A stretch of DNA of 64,000 nt, from positions 1 to 64,000 of the forward strand of contig JAKURV010000002.1 in the NCBI GenBank assembly GCA_022452035.1. The letters run 5' to 3'. The stretch comes from Acidimicrobiales bacterium (GTDB lineage: Bacteria > Actinomycetota > Acidimicrobiia > Acidimicrobiales > MedAcidi-G1). The translations under genes and the position numbers were made by a program. The notes beneath the pieces are model-generated. The model ran no database searches, was not told the origin of the DNA, and saw only the letters and a list, made by a program, of their open reading frames with translations. Below are positions 1 through 6,264 of this stretch, piece by piece (position 1 is the stretch's first letter; each line of letters begins with the position of its first letter).

Positions 1-1
1 C

Positions 2-793
2 GACGTTTGCCTGCCCGACGGGGAGATGACTCCCCACCCGAGCAATTCGCGAGCGGCCTGCGTGGAGGTTTACGAGAAGTACGCCGACCAGGAGCCCGTC
101 TTCGGCATCGAGCAGGAGTACACCTTCTTCCTGGAGGGTCGCCCGCTTGGCTGGCCGGTTGAGGGATACCCGGCGCCACAGGGCCCGTACTACTGCGGCG
201 TAGGGGCCATTGAGATCGCCGGTCGCGACATCGTCGAGGCCCACACCAAGGCCTGTATGGATGCCGGCCTGGCTATCTCGGGGACCAACGCCGAGGTGAT
301 GCTCGGTCAGTGGGAGTTCCAGATTGGCCCGGTCAATACGGTGGCTGCCGCCGACCAGGTCTGGATGGCCCGGTACCTGCTTTACCGGGTGGCCGAGAAC
401 TTCGGGGTCGACGCCTCAGTGGCCGCCAAGCCCATCAAGGGCGACTGGAACGGTGCCGGTGCCCATACCAACTTCTCGACCAACGCCATGCGCGAGGGCT
501 ACGACGCTGTCATCACGGCATGCGAGGCACTGGGTGCTGAGGGCAAGCCAGCCGAGCACATTGCCGGCTACGGGCTTGGGTCCGAGGAGCGTCTGACCGG
601 CGCCCACGAGACCCAGCGCTACGACCAGTTCAACTACGGCGTGTCCGACCGGGGCGCCTCAGTTCGCATTCCGTGGCAGGTCCACCTGGACCAGAAGGGC
701 TACATCGAGGATCGTCGCCCGAATGCCAACATGGACCCGTATGTGGTCACCCGGCTGATCACCAACACCTGTTGTGAGGCCCTGGCCGGCTGA
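2..793 (+). CDS. glnII: Glutamine synthetase, type II (5' truncated)
   Basis: This is the C-terminal part of an ATP-dependent glutamate-ammonia ligase. The frame is open from base 2, upstream of the first ATG at 26, so the gene begins outside the window. Visible hallmarks are the GIEQEYTFF block with its metal-binding glutamates, the substrate-loop signature GDWNGAGAHTNFST, and the arginine-rich SVRIPWQV and YIEDRRPNANMDPY motifs near the end. The short, eukaryote-like form (GSII) fits better than the long GlnA type, because the block order and the ending soon after the ERRP-like motif match GSII. It forms glutamine for nitrogen assimilation in the cytoplasm. A strong hairpin follows the stop, so the transcript probably ends there. 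The family is certain; the symbol is less so. Confidence 0.92.
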   Translation, partial: DVCLPDGEMTPHPSNSRAACVEVYEKYADQEPVFGIEQEYTFFLEGRPLGWPVEGYPAPQGPYYCGVGAIEIAGRDIVEAHTKACMDAGLAISGTNAEVMLGQWEFQIGPVNTVAAADQVWMARYLLYRVAENFGVDASVAAKPIKGDWNGAGAHTNFSTNAMREGYDAVITACEALGAEGKPAEHIAGYGLGSEERLTGAHETQRYDQFNYGVSDRGASVRIPWQVHLDQKGYIEDRRPNANMDPYVVTRLITNTCCEALAG

Positions 794-810
794 CCGCCCG
801 GACTTCGCTG

Positions 811-848
811 CGGAACCCCCGGCTCCGGCCGGGGGTTCCGTCGTTTTC
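811..848 (+). terminator. Intrinsic terminator after glutamine synthetase
   Basis: A perfect 12-bp stem (811-822 pairing with 829-840) with a 6-nt loop is followed by a short T-containing tail (tcgttttcg). It lies 18 nt after the stop codon, as expected for a rho-independent terminator in a GC-rich genome. Confidence 0.8.
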
Positions 849-923
849 GACGGCCCTTCCTGATCGGCTCCTGACACGACAGTCAGGAGGCTCCCGGCCC
901 AGATGGCTGAGGGAGCCCGTCGG

Positions 924-929
924 TACGCT
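924..929 (+). promoter_or_regulatory. -10 element TACGCT, leaderless nadE
   Basis: The TANNNT hexamer ends 6 nt before the ATG at 936, so transcription would begin at or next to the start codon. This supports 936 over the in-frame ATG at 903. Confidence 0.55.
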
Positions 930-935
930 GCACCC

Positions 936-2627
936 ATGAACCGGGTCCGGCTAGCGCTGATGCAGATCGACACGGTGGTCGGGGACCTGCCCGGCAACGT
1001 GGACCGGATTCGTCGACGACTGGACCAGGTTGCCGACTGCGACCTGGCCCTCTTCCCCGAGATGGCGATCACCGGCTACCCGCTGGAGGACCTGGTCCAC
1101 AAGCCGGGCTTCGTGGCCGACAGCCGGGCTGCACTTGACGAGGTGGCGGCCCTCAGCGACCGGTGCGCCCTGGCCGTCGGCTTCGCTGACCCTGGACCCG
1201 ACGGAACGGTCTACAACGCCCTAGCCGTATGCCGGAACGGACGGATCCTCGGGACGGTCCACAAGGAGTGCTTGCCCACCTACGACGTGTTCGACGAGGC
1301 CCGGGACTTCCAGGCTGGAACCGGTCCCCTCCAACTGTTCCGGGTGGCCGGGGTGCGGGTAGGCCTCGCCATCTGCGAAGACCTGTGGGTGCCCGGTGGG
1401 CCGGTCGAGCGACTGGTAGCAGGTGGAGCCGAGATGGTGGCCACCATCAACGGGTCGCCCTACCACCGGGGTAAGCAAGCGGCCCGGGAGTCGGTGGTGA
1501 CGGCTACCGCGACCTGGTCGGGACGGCCGGTGGCCTACGTGAACCTGGTGGGGGGCCAGGACCAACTGGTGTTCGACGGCGGGTCGATGGTGGCCGACCC
1601 GACGGGTCAGATCATCGGGCGCGCCCCCCGGTTCGAAGAAGCAGTCGTCTGCCTCGACGTCGACGTCGACGAGGTGTCCGCTCCGTCCGATGTCCTTCCG
1701 GTGATCGACGTGTCGGATCCAGTCAACCGATCTGACCACCTGGTGGTCCCCCCGTTGGCCCCCCTTGACGAGGTCGGCGAGCTCTACGGAGCCCTGGTGC
1801 TGGCTACCCGCGACTACGTTCGCAAGAGCGGCTTCACCGACGTCTGCCTCGGTTTGTCCGGCGGGGTGGACTCGGCCCTTGTGGCCACTGTTGCCGCCGA
1901 CGCCCTGGGTCCGGACCGGGTGCATGCCGTGCTGATGCCGTCCCGTCACTCCAGCGAGCACTCGGTGTCTGATGCCGAGGACCTGGTGTCTCGCCAGGGG
2001 CTTGACGACCTCACGTTGCCCATTGAGGAGGTCCACCAGGCGGTTGGCGGGGTGCTGGCTACCACACCGGAGGGTGAGCCGGTTGGTTTGACCGACGAAA
2101 ACCTGCAGTCTCGGATCCGAGGCGTGCTGTTGATGGCCCGGGCCAACGCCAATGGTTGGCTGGTCCTGTCCACCGGCAACAAGAGCGAGTCGGCCGTCGG
2201 CTACACCACCCTGTACGGCGACACGGCGGGAGCTTTCGCGGTGATTAAGGACGTCACCAAGACCCGCGTCTACGAGCTCTGCCGGTGGCGCAATGCCCAG
2301 TCCCCAGGGGCTGATGGCCGGGCTGTGGTTCCAGAGGCCATTCTTAACAAGCCACCTTCGGCCGAACTGCGGCCCGACCAACGCGACGACCAGAGCCTGC
2401 CCCCCTACGACGTGCTGGATCCCGTTCTGGAGGCCTATATCGAGGGGAACCGGACCCGGTCCGAGTTGGTGGCCGACGGTCACGCCCCTGACCTCGTCGA
2501 TCGGATCGTCGCACTGGTCGACGCCGCCGAGTACAAGCGCCGACAGACCCCGCTGGGTCCGAAGGTCACCGTGAAGGGCTTCGGGAGGGACCGCCGAATG
2601 CCCATCGTCAACCACTACCGGGGCTGA
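936..2627 (+). CDS. nadE: Glutamine-dependent NAD+ synthetase
   Basis: Makes NAD+ from deamido-NAD+, ATP and glutamine-derived ammonia, the last step of NAD synthesis. The 563-residue product has the two-domain architecture. The N-terminal nitrilase-type glutaminase carries the triad E42 (FPEMAITGYP), K110 (VHKECLPTYD) and C147 (AICEDLW). The C-terminal synthetase carries the ATP-pyrophosphatase loop SGGVDS at 308-313, and STGNKSE and KDVTKTRVYEL follow in the usual order. The ATG at 936 is preferred over 903 because a -10 hexamer sits just upstream and the family starts with VRLALMQ. The glutaminase domain means the cell can use glutamine directly, which fits with glutamine synthetase upstream, although a terminator separates the two genes. 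Length is normal for the shorter bacterial form. Confidence 0.95.
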   Translation: MNRVRLALMQIDTVVGDLPGNVDRIRRRLDQVADCDLALFPEMAITGYPLEDLVHKPGFVADSRAALDEVAALSDRCALAVGFADPGPDGTVYNALAVCRNGRILGTVHKECLPTYDVFDEARDFQAGTGPLQLFRVAGVRVGLAICEDLWVPGGPVERLVAGGAEMVATINGSPYHRGKQAARESVVTATATWSGRPVAYVNLVGGQDQLVFDGGSMVADPTGQIIGRAPRFEEAVVCLDVDVDEVSAPSDVLPVIDVSDPVNRSDHLVVPPLAPLDEVGELYGALVLATRDYVRKSGFTDVCLGLSGGVDSALVATVAADALGPDRVHAVLMPSRHSSEHSVSDAEDLVSRQGLDDLTLPIEEVHQAVGGVLATTPEGEPVGLTDENLQSRIRGVLLMARANANGWLVLSTGNKSESAVGYTTLYGDTAGAFAVIKDVTKTRVYELCRWRNAQSPGADGRAVVPEAILNKPPSAELRPDQRDDQSLPPYDVLDPVLEAYIEGNRTRSELVADGHAPDLVDRIVALVDAAEYKRRQTPLGPKVTVKGFGRDRRMPIVNHYRG

Positions 2628-2694
2628 GGGTCCGGTGTGGATGAGGAACGACTGACAGGAATAGGTGACAGCCACGGGATGTTTCGCCATGATT

Positions 2695-2715
2695 CGTGAC
2701 AATGGTCACGTTTTC
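2695..2715 (+). terminator. Hairpin with T run after nadE
   Basis: A perfect 6-bp inverted repeat, CGTGAC and GTCACG around AATG, is followed immediately by TTTT. It is about 68 nt past the nadE stop and upstream of the sigma-factor promoter. It could be a weak terminator or a palindromic operator. Confidence 0.4.
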
Positions 2716-2718
2716 ACG

Positions 2719-2746
2719 TTGTGGTCTGGAGGGCCGTAGATAGGGT
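2719..2746 (+). promoter_or_regulatory. Possible promoter of the sigma-factor gene
   Basis: TTGTGG at 2719 and TAGGGT at 2741 are spaced 16 nt apart. This gives an untranslated leader of roughly 120 nt before the GTG at 2877, where GGAGGAGG (from 2862) is a clear ribosome binding site. Unlike most genes in the window, this one would not be leaderless. Confidence 0.4.
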
Positions 2747-2876
2747 GGCCGACGATCGGGGGAGCGGGCCGATACGACCGGGTGGGTCCGGTCCGGCCGG
2801 TGGCTGATCGGACAGGGCGAAGGACTCGGAGGGCACCGCCGGTGGTGGTGCTTCCCCGGCTGGAGGAGGTTCGAGG

Positions 2877-3815
2877 GTGGCCAAGGAGCGGATCGAACGG
2901 GACGAGGAAGACCTTGTCCGCCTGTACCTCACCGACATCGGCCAGTATCCGCTGCTGACTAAAGAGGGTGAGGTCCGCCTCGCCCAGCAGATTGAGGCCG
3001 GGGTCGAGGCTCGGGCCGGGTTGGCCGACGGGGGAGACGATCTTGCACCGGCCCGCCGCCGTGAGCTCAAGCGCAACCTGAAGCGTGGCGAGGACGCCGA
3101 GCGCACCTTCGTCCAGTCGAACCTGCGGCTGGTCGTCTCTATCGCCAAGAAGTATCAAGCCTCCGGGCTGCCGCTGCTGGATCTCATCCAGGAGGGCAAC
3201 CTGGGCCTGATGCACGCCGTCGAGAAGTTCGACTGGCGAAAGGGCTTTAAGTTCTCCACGTATGCCACCTGGTGGATCCGTCAGGCCATCACCCGAGGCA
3301 TCGCCAACACCGGTCGGACAATCCGCCTGCCCGTGCATGCCGGTGACACCCTGGCCCGCCTCCAGAAGGCCCGGTCGCGGCTAGAGCTCAAGTTGGGCCG
3401 CCAGGCCACGTTGGCCGAACTGGCCCTCGAGGTGGAGATGCCCGAGGACAAGGTGACCGAGGCGCTGCGCTTCGCCGCAGAACCCCTGTCGCTCAGCGAG
3501 CCGCTCCGTGAGGACGGCGACGCCGAGTTGGGCGACGTGGTCGAGGACCGGGCGGCCGAGTCGCCGTTTGAGGTGGCGGCCACATCCCTGCTTCCCGAGG
3601 AGATCAGCCGCCTGCTGGCTCCACTGGACTCTCGGGAACGCGAGATCTTGAAGCTGCGCTTCGGCTTGGACCGCGGCGAGCCCCGGACCCTCGAAGAGGT
3701 CGGGGAGCATTTCAACTTGACCCGTGAGCGAATTCGCCAGATCGAGGCCCGGGCCATGTCCAAGTTGCGGCACCCAAGCAGCGACACGGGCGCCCGCGAC
3801 CTGTTGGCTGTCTGA
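2877..3815 (+). CDS. RNA polymerase sigma factor, RpoD/SigB-like (sigma-70 family)
   Basis: Promoter-recognition subunit of RNA polymerase, 312 residues. Region 1.2 (RLYLTDIGQYPLLT) is followed by region 2 with the core-binding and -10 helices (NLRLVVSIAKKYQ, DLIQEGNLGLMHAVEKFD, FSTYATWWIRQAI), region 3, and a region 4 helix-turn-helix (LEEVGEHFNLTRERIRQIEARAM). There is almost nothing before region 1.2, so region 1.1 is absent. The length fits a group 2 sigma or a short principal sigma, and the sequence does not decide between them. The GTG start is fixed by a strong GGAGGAGG site 7 nt upstream. The downstream neighbour is a convergent tRNA gene. Confidence 0.9.
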   Translation: MAKERIERDEEDLVRLYLTDIGQYPLLTKEGEVRLAQQIEAGVEARAGLADGGDDLAPARRRELKRNLKRGEDAERTFVQSNLRLVVSIAKKYQASGLPLLDLIQEGNLGLMHAVEKFDWRKGFKFSTYATWWIRQAITRGIANTGRTIRLPVHAGDTLARLQKARSRLELKLGRQATLAELALEVEMPEDKVTEALRFAAEPLSLSEPLREDGDAELGDVVEDRAAESPFEVAATSLLPEEISRLLAPLDSREREILKLRFGLDRGEPRTLEEVGEHFNLTRERIRQIEARAMSKLRHPSSDTGARDLLAV

Positions 3816-3868
3816 TCCGCCGGTTGGGTTCCGGGCGCCCCGCCGGCGACCGGTCCGGATGATGAGAC

Positions 3869-3964
3869 TGGCGGAGGTGGACGGGAATCGAACCCGCCGG
3901 ACGGGGATCGCCCGTCCCACCCGCTTTGAAGGCGGGGGAGCCCACCAGGTACTCAGACACCTCC
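3869..3964 (-). tRNA. selC: tRNA-Sec (anticodon TCA)
   Basis: Selenocysteine tRNA that reads UGA. On the minus strand the molecule has an acceptor arm beginning GGAGGTGT and closing with CCACCTCC, discriminator G and encoded CCA. The anticodon stem-loop is a perfect 5-bp stem (CCCGC with GCGGG) around CTTCAAA, giving anticodon TCA. A long variable arm (GGACGGG with CCCGTCC) and a TTCGATT T-loop follow. The 96-nt length, the extended acceptor and the long variable arm are diagnostic of tRNA-Sec rather than a suppressor tRNA. The eighth acceptor pair is a T-C mismatch. selA, selB and selD are not in this window. No ORF here needs UGA read-through to explain its domain content. Confidence 0.9.
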
Positions 3965-3971
3965 ACCGGTG

Positions 3972-3977
3972 ACGGTA
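3972..3977 (-). promoter_or_regulatory. -10 element TACCGT of tRNA-Sec
   Basis: TACCGT on the minus strand lies 7 nt before the first nucleotide of the tRNA. This is the same spacing that leaderless mRNAs use here, so transcription may start at tRNA position 1. Confidence 0.45.
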
Positions 3978-4041
3978 CGGGGCATCGGCCCCGATCGCCA
4001 CGTGGGGACGACCAGCCGTGCGATCGCGAGCCGGGTCGTCG

Positions 4042-4047
4042 TAGCAT
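4042..4047 (+). promoter_or_regulatory. -10 element TAGCAT of the 24-residue ORF
   Basis: The hexamer ends 7 nt before the ATG at 4055, matching the leaderless spacing seen across the window. Confidence 0.4.
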
Positions 4048-4054
4048 GCGGGGT

Positions 4055-4129
4055 ATGAAGAAGTTTCTGATGCTGGGGGCCCTGGTCGCCCTGGTGGCTG
4101 CGGCCGTACGGAAGGTCCGCTCGATCTAG
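4055..4129 (+). CDS. Tiny hydrophobic membrane peptide (24 residues)
   Basis: A 24-residue ORF encodes MKKFLMLGALVALVAAAVRK followed by VRSI. It has a positively charged start, one hydrophobic segment and a basic tail, the pattern of single-span small membrane proteins found in many actinobacteria. It resembles the DLW-39-type small proteins in layout but lacks their DLW tail, so no family is assigned. Support comes from the -10 hexamer with leaderless spacing and from the stop, which shares a CTAG palindrome with the convergent HAD gene. No function is evident. Its small size leaves real doubt. Confidence 0.45.
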   Translation: MKKFLMLGALVALVAAAVRKVRSI

Positions 4130-4941
4130 TCTCGGCCGTTCGGTGCCGTCGGTTGGGTCCGACGGGATGGCCGCCGGAGCCTTCGGACACCGGCTATTGC
4201 GCCCAGCAGCACTACCGCGGTGAGAGCGCTGGCCGCGATCCAGTTTCGGTCAATCGGGACCCGGTCGCCCAGCGGTACCGGGTTCTCAAACTCGCGGATC
4301 GGCCAGCCCCGCTTCTCGGCTTCTCGGCGAAGTTCCCGATCGGGGTTGACGACCACCGGGTGCCCGACCGCCTCGAGCATCGGGAGGTCGGTGGCCGAGT
4401 CCGAGTAGGCCCACGAATCCACCAGGTCGATCTCTCGGTCATGGGCCAGGCGTCGCATGGCGTCGGCCTTTCCCGGACCCTGGGCGTAGAACTCAACCTC
4501 CCCTGTGTAGCGGCCTTCGGCGTCGACCATGGGGGTGGTGGCTACGAACTCGTCCACCCCGAGGTGGTCGGCCAGCGGGGCCACGATCTCAATGGGTGAG
4601 GCTGACACCAGGACCAGCAGCCGTCCTTCGGCCCGGTGGTGGGCGAACAGGTCGAGGGCCTCGTCGTAGACGATGGGCTCGATCACCTGGGCCAGGTGGT
4701 CATGGGCCAGGCGCCTGAGCCCCTCCTGCTCCCAGCCGGCAGCCAGTCGCAGGGCGGTCCTGCGGGCCCGGTCCATAGCCGACTCGTCGGCTCCGAAGAA
4801 CCGGAAGAGGAGCTGGCCCCAGGCCGCTCGGAGGGCCATCGGAGCGCTCAGATAGCCCGCCCGGTGTAGCGCGGGGCCGTAGGCGGCCATGGAGGCCCGT
4901 GCGATGACCGTCTTGTCGAGGTCGAAGAAGGCCGCCTCCAC
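4126..4941 (-). CDS. HAD-IB family phosphatase (SerB-like) with C-terminal membrane segment
   Basis: Haloacid-dehalogenase phosphohydrolase of subfamily IB, 271 residues. The nucleophile motif DLDKT places D7 and D9 directly after the start. Motif II is LVSASP, motif III includes the lysine of GPGKADAMR, and motif IV is YSDSATDLPML. The order matches phosphoserine phosphatase and the membrane-linked HAD-IB proteins (TIGR01490 type). A hydrophobic stretch (WIAASALTAVVLLGAIAGV) and a basic tail near the C-terminus suggest membrane anchoring with the catalytic domain in the cytoplasm. The GTG at 4941 is chosen because TAGGAT lies 7 nt upstream and the catalytic motif begins only six residues in. 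The substrate is not determined; phosphoserine or a lysolipid phosphate are both possible. Confidence 0.85.
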   Translation of the reverse strand: MEAAFFDLDKTVIARASMAAYGPALHRAGYLSAPMALRAAWGQLLFRFFGADESAMDRARRTALRLAAGWEQEGLRRLAHDHLAQVIEPIVYDEALDLFAHHRAEGRLLVLVSASPIEIVAPLADHLGVDEFVATTPMVDAEGRYTGEVEFYAQGPGKADAMRRLAHDREIDLVDSWAYSDSATDLPMLEAVGHPVVVNPDRELRREAEKRGWPIREFENPVPLGDRVPIDRNWIAASALTAVVLLGAIAGVRRLRRPSRRTQPTAPNGRD

Positions 4942-4948
4942 GCCCTCG

Positions 4949-4954
4949 ATCCTA
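4949..4954 (-). promoter_or_regulatory. -10 element TAGGAT of the HAD gene
   Basis: Minus-strand hexamer 7 nt before the GTG at 4941. It decides the start in favour of a leaderless transcript. Confidence 0.45.
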
Positions 4955-5139
4955 GGTCGGCTTGGCGACAGGGCGGTGTGGTGCAGCCGCTTGTGGCGAT
5001 TCTCTCCGACATGATTCTGACGGCCACGGCGATCATGCGCCCCTTGGACTGCTGCCGGGCCGGACAACGACGGCTCGACGGACTGGGTGTCGTCTAGCGT
5101 TGAGTACGTTCGGCGGTCGAAGAGGGGTACGGGAGACCA

Positions 5140-5487
5140 ATGCGGCTCGACGTCCATCGTTCCCCTCGCGACGACTGCGTCGTACTCGTTCTGGTCGGCG
5201 AGTTGGACCTGGCCGGGGCGCCCCGGCTCCGCCAGGCCGTGGTCGCCGAGGCGGCCGCCGGGGAGCGCCACGTGGTGTTGGACCTGACGGCGGTCGACTT
5301 TATTGACTCCACAGGGTTGGGGGTTGTGGTGGGGGCCCTGCGGAGGCTCCGGACCCACGACGGTGAGCTATCGGTGGTCTGCCCGGAGCCGCGTCTCCGG
5401 CGGGTCTTCGAGATGTGCGACCTGGACCGGGTGTTTACCCTCTACGGGTCGGTGGACGACGTGGCCCCCGAACGGGAGACGGCGTGA
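5140..5487 (+). CDS. Anti-sigma factor antagonist (STAS domain)
   Basis: A 115-residue single-domain STAS protein of the SpoIIAA/RsbV type. In such partner-switching systems the unphosphorylated form binds and sequesters an anti-sigma kinase. The phospho-acceptor serine lies in the conserved loop FIDSTGLGVV, and the N-terminal strand pattern VLVLVGELDLAGAP is typical. The next gene, overlapping by 4 nt, encodes an HATPase of the RsbW type, so the two probably form one switch. No cognate sigma factor follows directly. The RpoD-like sigma at 2877 is nearby, but any link is only inference. A GGGAGA ribosome site precedes the ATG. Confidence 0.88.
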   Translation: MRLDVHRSPRDDCVVLVLVGELDLAGAPRLRQAVVAEAAAGERHVVLDLTAVDFIDSTGLGVVVGALRRLRTHDGELSVVCPEPRLRRVFEMCDLDRVFTLYGSVDDVAPERETA

Positions 5488-5930
5488 CGCTCCGTCGGGC
5501 CCGTGGGGGTGCTGTGGAGTTGGTGGTGCCCGCCCGGGCCGAGTACCTGCAGCTGGTACGGGCCATCGTTGGGGCCACGGCGGGGCTCGAGTCGTCCATG
5601 GACCCGGGCCGGGTGGCAGACCTACGGCTCGTCGTGTCCGAGGCGGTGTCCAACGCCATCAAGGCCCAGGCGTCGGTCGGAGTCGTCGATCCAATCCTCG
5701 TCCGGTGCGAGCCGTCAGGGGACCGGATCGTGGTGGAGGTAGCCGACCACGGGCCCGGCTTTGACGCCGGGTCTGTTCCGGATCTGCCACCTGTGGAGAC
5801 GGCGGAGCGGTTGGATCACGAGTCGGGGCTAGGTGTTTCGCTCATGCGGCGTCTGGCCGACGAGGCGGTCGTGGAGAGCGGGCCGAACGGCACCGTGGTG
5901 CGCCTCACCCTCGGATCGCGGGGCCGCTGA
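5484..5930 (+). CDS. Anti-sigma regulatory factor / serine kinase (HATPase)
   Basis: A 148-residue GHKL ATPase of the RsbW/SpoIIAB class, predicted to phosphorylate the preceding STAS protein and bind a sigma factor. Key boxes are visible: the N-box LRLVVSEAVSNAIKA, the G1 box VADHGPGFD, and the G2 region SGLGVSLMRRLADE. The GTG at 5484 overlaps the STAS stop as GTGA, which indicates translational coupling. A 10-bp hairpin spans the stop codon and probably ends the operon. The G1 motif DHGPGFD is slightly altered from the usual DxGxGF order but keeps the catalytic pattern. Confidence 0.87.
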   Translation: MTLRRARGGAVELVVPARAEYLQLVRAIVGATAGLESSMDPGRVADLRLVVSEAVSNAIKAQASVGVVDPILVRCEPSGDRIVVEVADHGPGFDAGSVPDLPPVETAERLDHESGLGVSLMRRLADEAVVESGPNGTVVRLTLGSRGR

Positions 5931-5948
5931 GCCGGATTCCGGCTCAGC
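5926..5948 (+). terminator. Hairpin at the end of the STAS/kinase operon
   Basis: A perfect 10-bp stem (5926-5935 with 5939-5948) with an ATT loop contains the stop codon of the kinase gene. No T run follows, so termination is likely but not assured. Confidence 0.5.
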
Positions 5949-6037
5949 GCGGCGGACGTTGTCGTAACCGTGTCCGGTGGGATGCCCGGGGGCGACCACT
6001 ACGGTGCCTCCGGTCGCGAACCCACCGGATAGGACCC
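5949..6037 (+). other. Intergenic nested inverted repeat upstream of the topA leader ORFs
   Basis: An outer 9-bp repeat (TCCGGTGGG at 5973 with CCCACCGGA at 6021) encloses an inner 6-bp repeat (GCGACC at 5992 with GGTCGC at 6012). TACGGT at 6000-6005 lies inside it. The element could be a structured promoter region, an operator or an RNA leader. No known riboswitch was recognised, and no other gene is visible in this stretch. Confidence 0.35.
6000..6005 (+). promoter_or_regulatory. Possible -10 element TACGGT upstream of the topA operon
   Basis: This hexamer would start a transcript near 6012, giving a leader of about 25 nt before the tiny ORF at 6038. No convincing -35 box is seen. Confidence 0.3.
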
Positions 6038-6118
6038 ATGGCAGGCAATCGACCCGTACCGAACCTCACGTGGTTGGGGGGCAAACGCCCCTGGCACGCG
6101 CCGTGGAACGCCCGATGA
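6038..6118 (+). CDS. Tiny Trp-rich ORF A upstream of topA (26 residues)
   Basis: A 26-residue ORF beginning MAGNRPVPNLTWLGGKRPW and containing three tryptophans, with no hydrophobic segment. Its TGA overlaps the ATG of the next tiny ORF by 4 nt (ATGA), and that ORF in turn overlaps topA by GTGA. Two successive 4-nt overlaps are hard to get by chance, and they match the coupling used throughout this window. The start has only a short AGGA before it. It may be a leader peptide that controls topA translation or a real microprotein. No family was recognised. Confidence 0.38.
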   Translation: MAGNRPVPNLTWLGGKRPWHAPWNAR

Positions 6119-6264
6119 TGCCATTCTCGGGGATCGATTTAGCCAGCTGGATCCTCCCGATTGTTGCCGCAGTGGTAGGGGTCTCGGTGCTGTCCGGCAC
6201 CCGGCCTGTTGGTGGAGGGTGCTTGACAACGCACCGCTCCCGCGGCCAACAGTGGATGGCGTGA
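6115..6264 (+). CDS. Tiny single-span membrane ORF B upstream of topA (49 residues)
   Basis: A 49-residue ORF with one strongly hydrophobic segment (IDLASWILPIVAAVVGVSVL) near the N-terminus and a polar, basic tail. It is sandwiched by 4-nt overlaps with ORF A upstream (ATGA) and topA downstream (GTGA). Translation through it would therefore couple to topA. It may be a small membrane protein or simply a translated leader that sets topA expression. No homologous family is known to me. The hydrophobic profile and the double overlap are the only evidence. Confidence 0.4.
   Translation: MMPFSGIDLASWILPIVAAVVGVSVLSGTRPVGGGCLTTHRSRGQQWMA

Noticed and set aside
1221-2702. Long open frame on the minus strand opposite NAD synthetase
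   Set aside because: It is a shadow of nadE created by GC-rich codon usage; its translation has no recognisable domain and the plus-strand gene is certain.
3869-3964. Interpretation as tRNA-Ser or a suppressor tRNA
   Set aside because: The anticodon TCA, the extended acceptor arm and the total length fit tRNA-Sec, not tRNA-Ser (which would carry NGA or GCT).
6223-6228. TTGACA as the -35 box of topA
   Set aside because: It is a perfect -35 consensus but no -10 element follows at 16-18 nt, and the stretch lies within the coupled ORF B.
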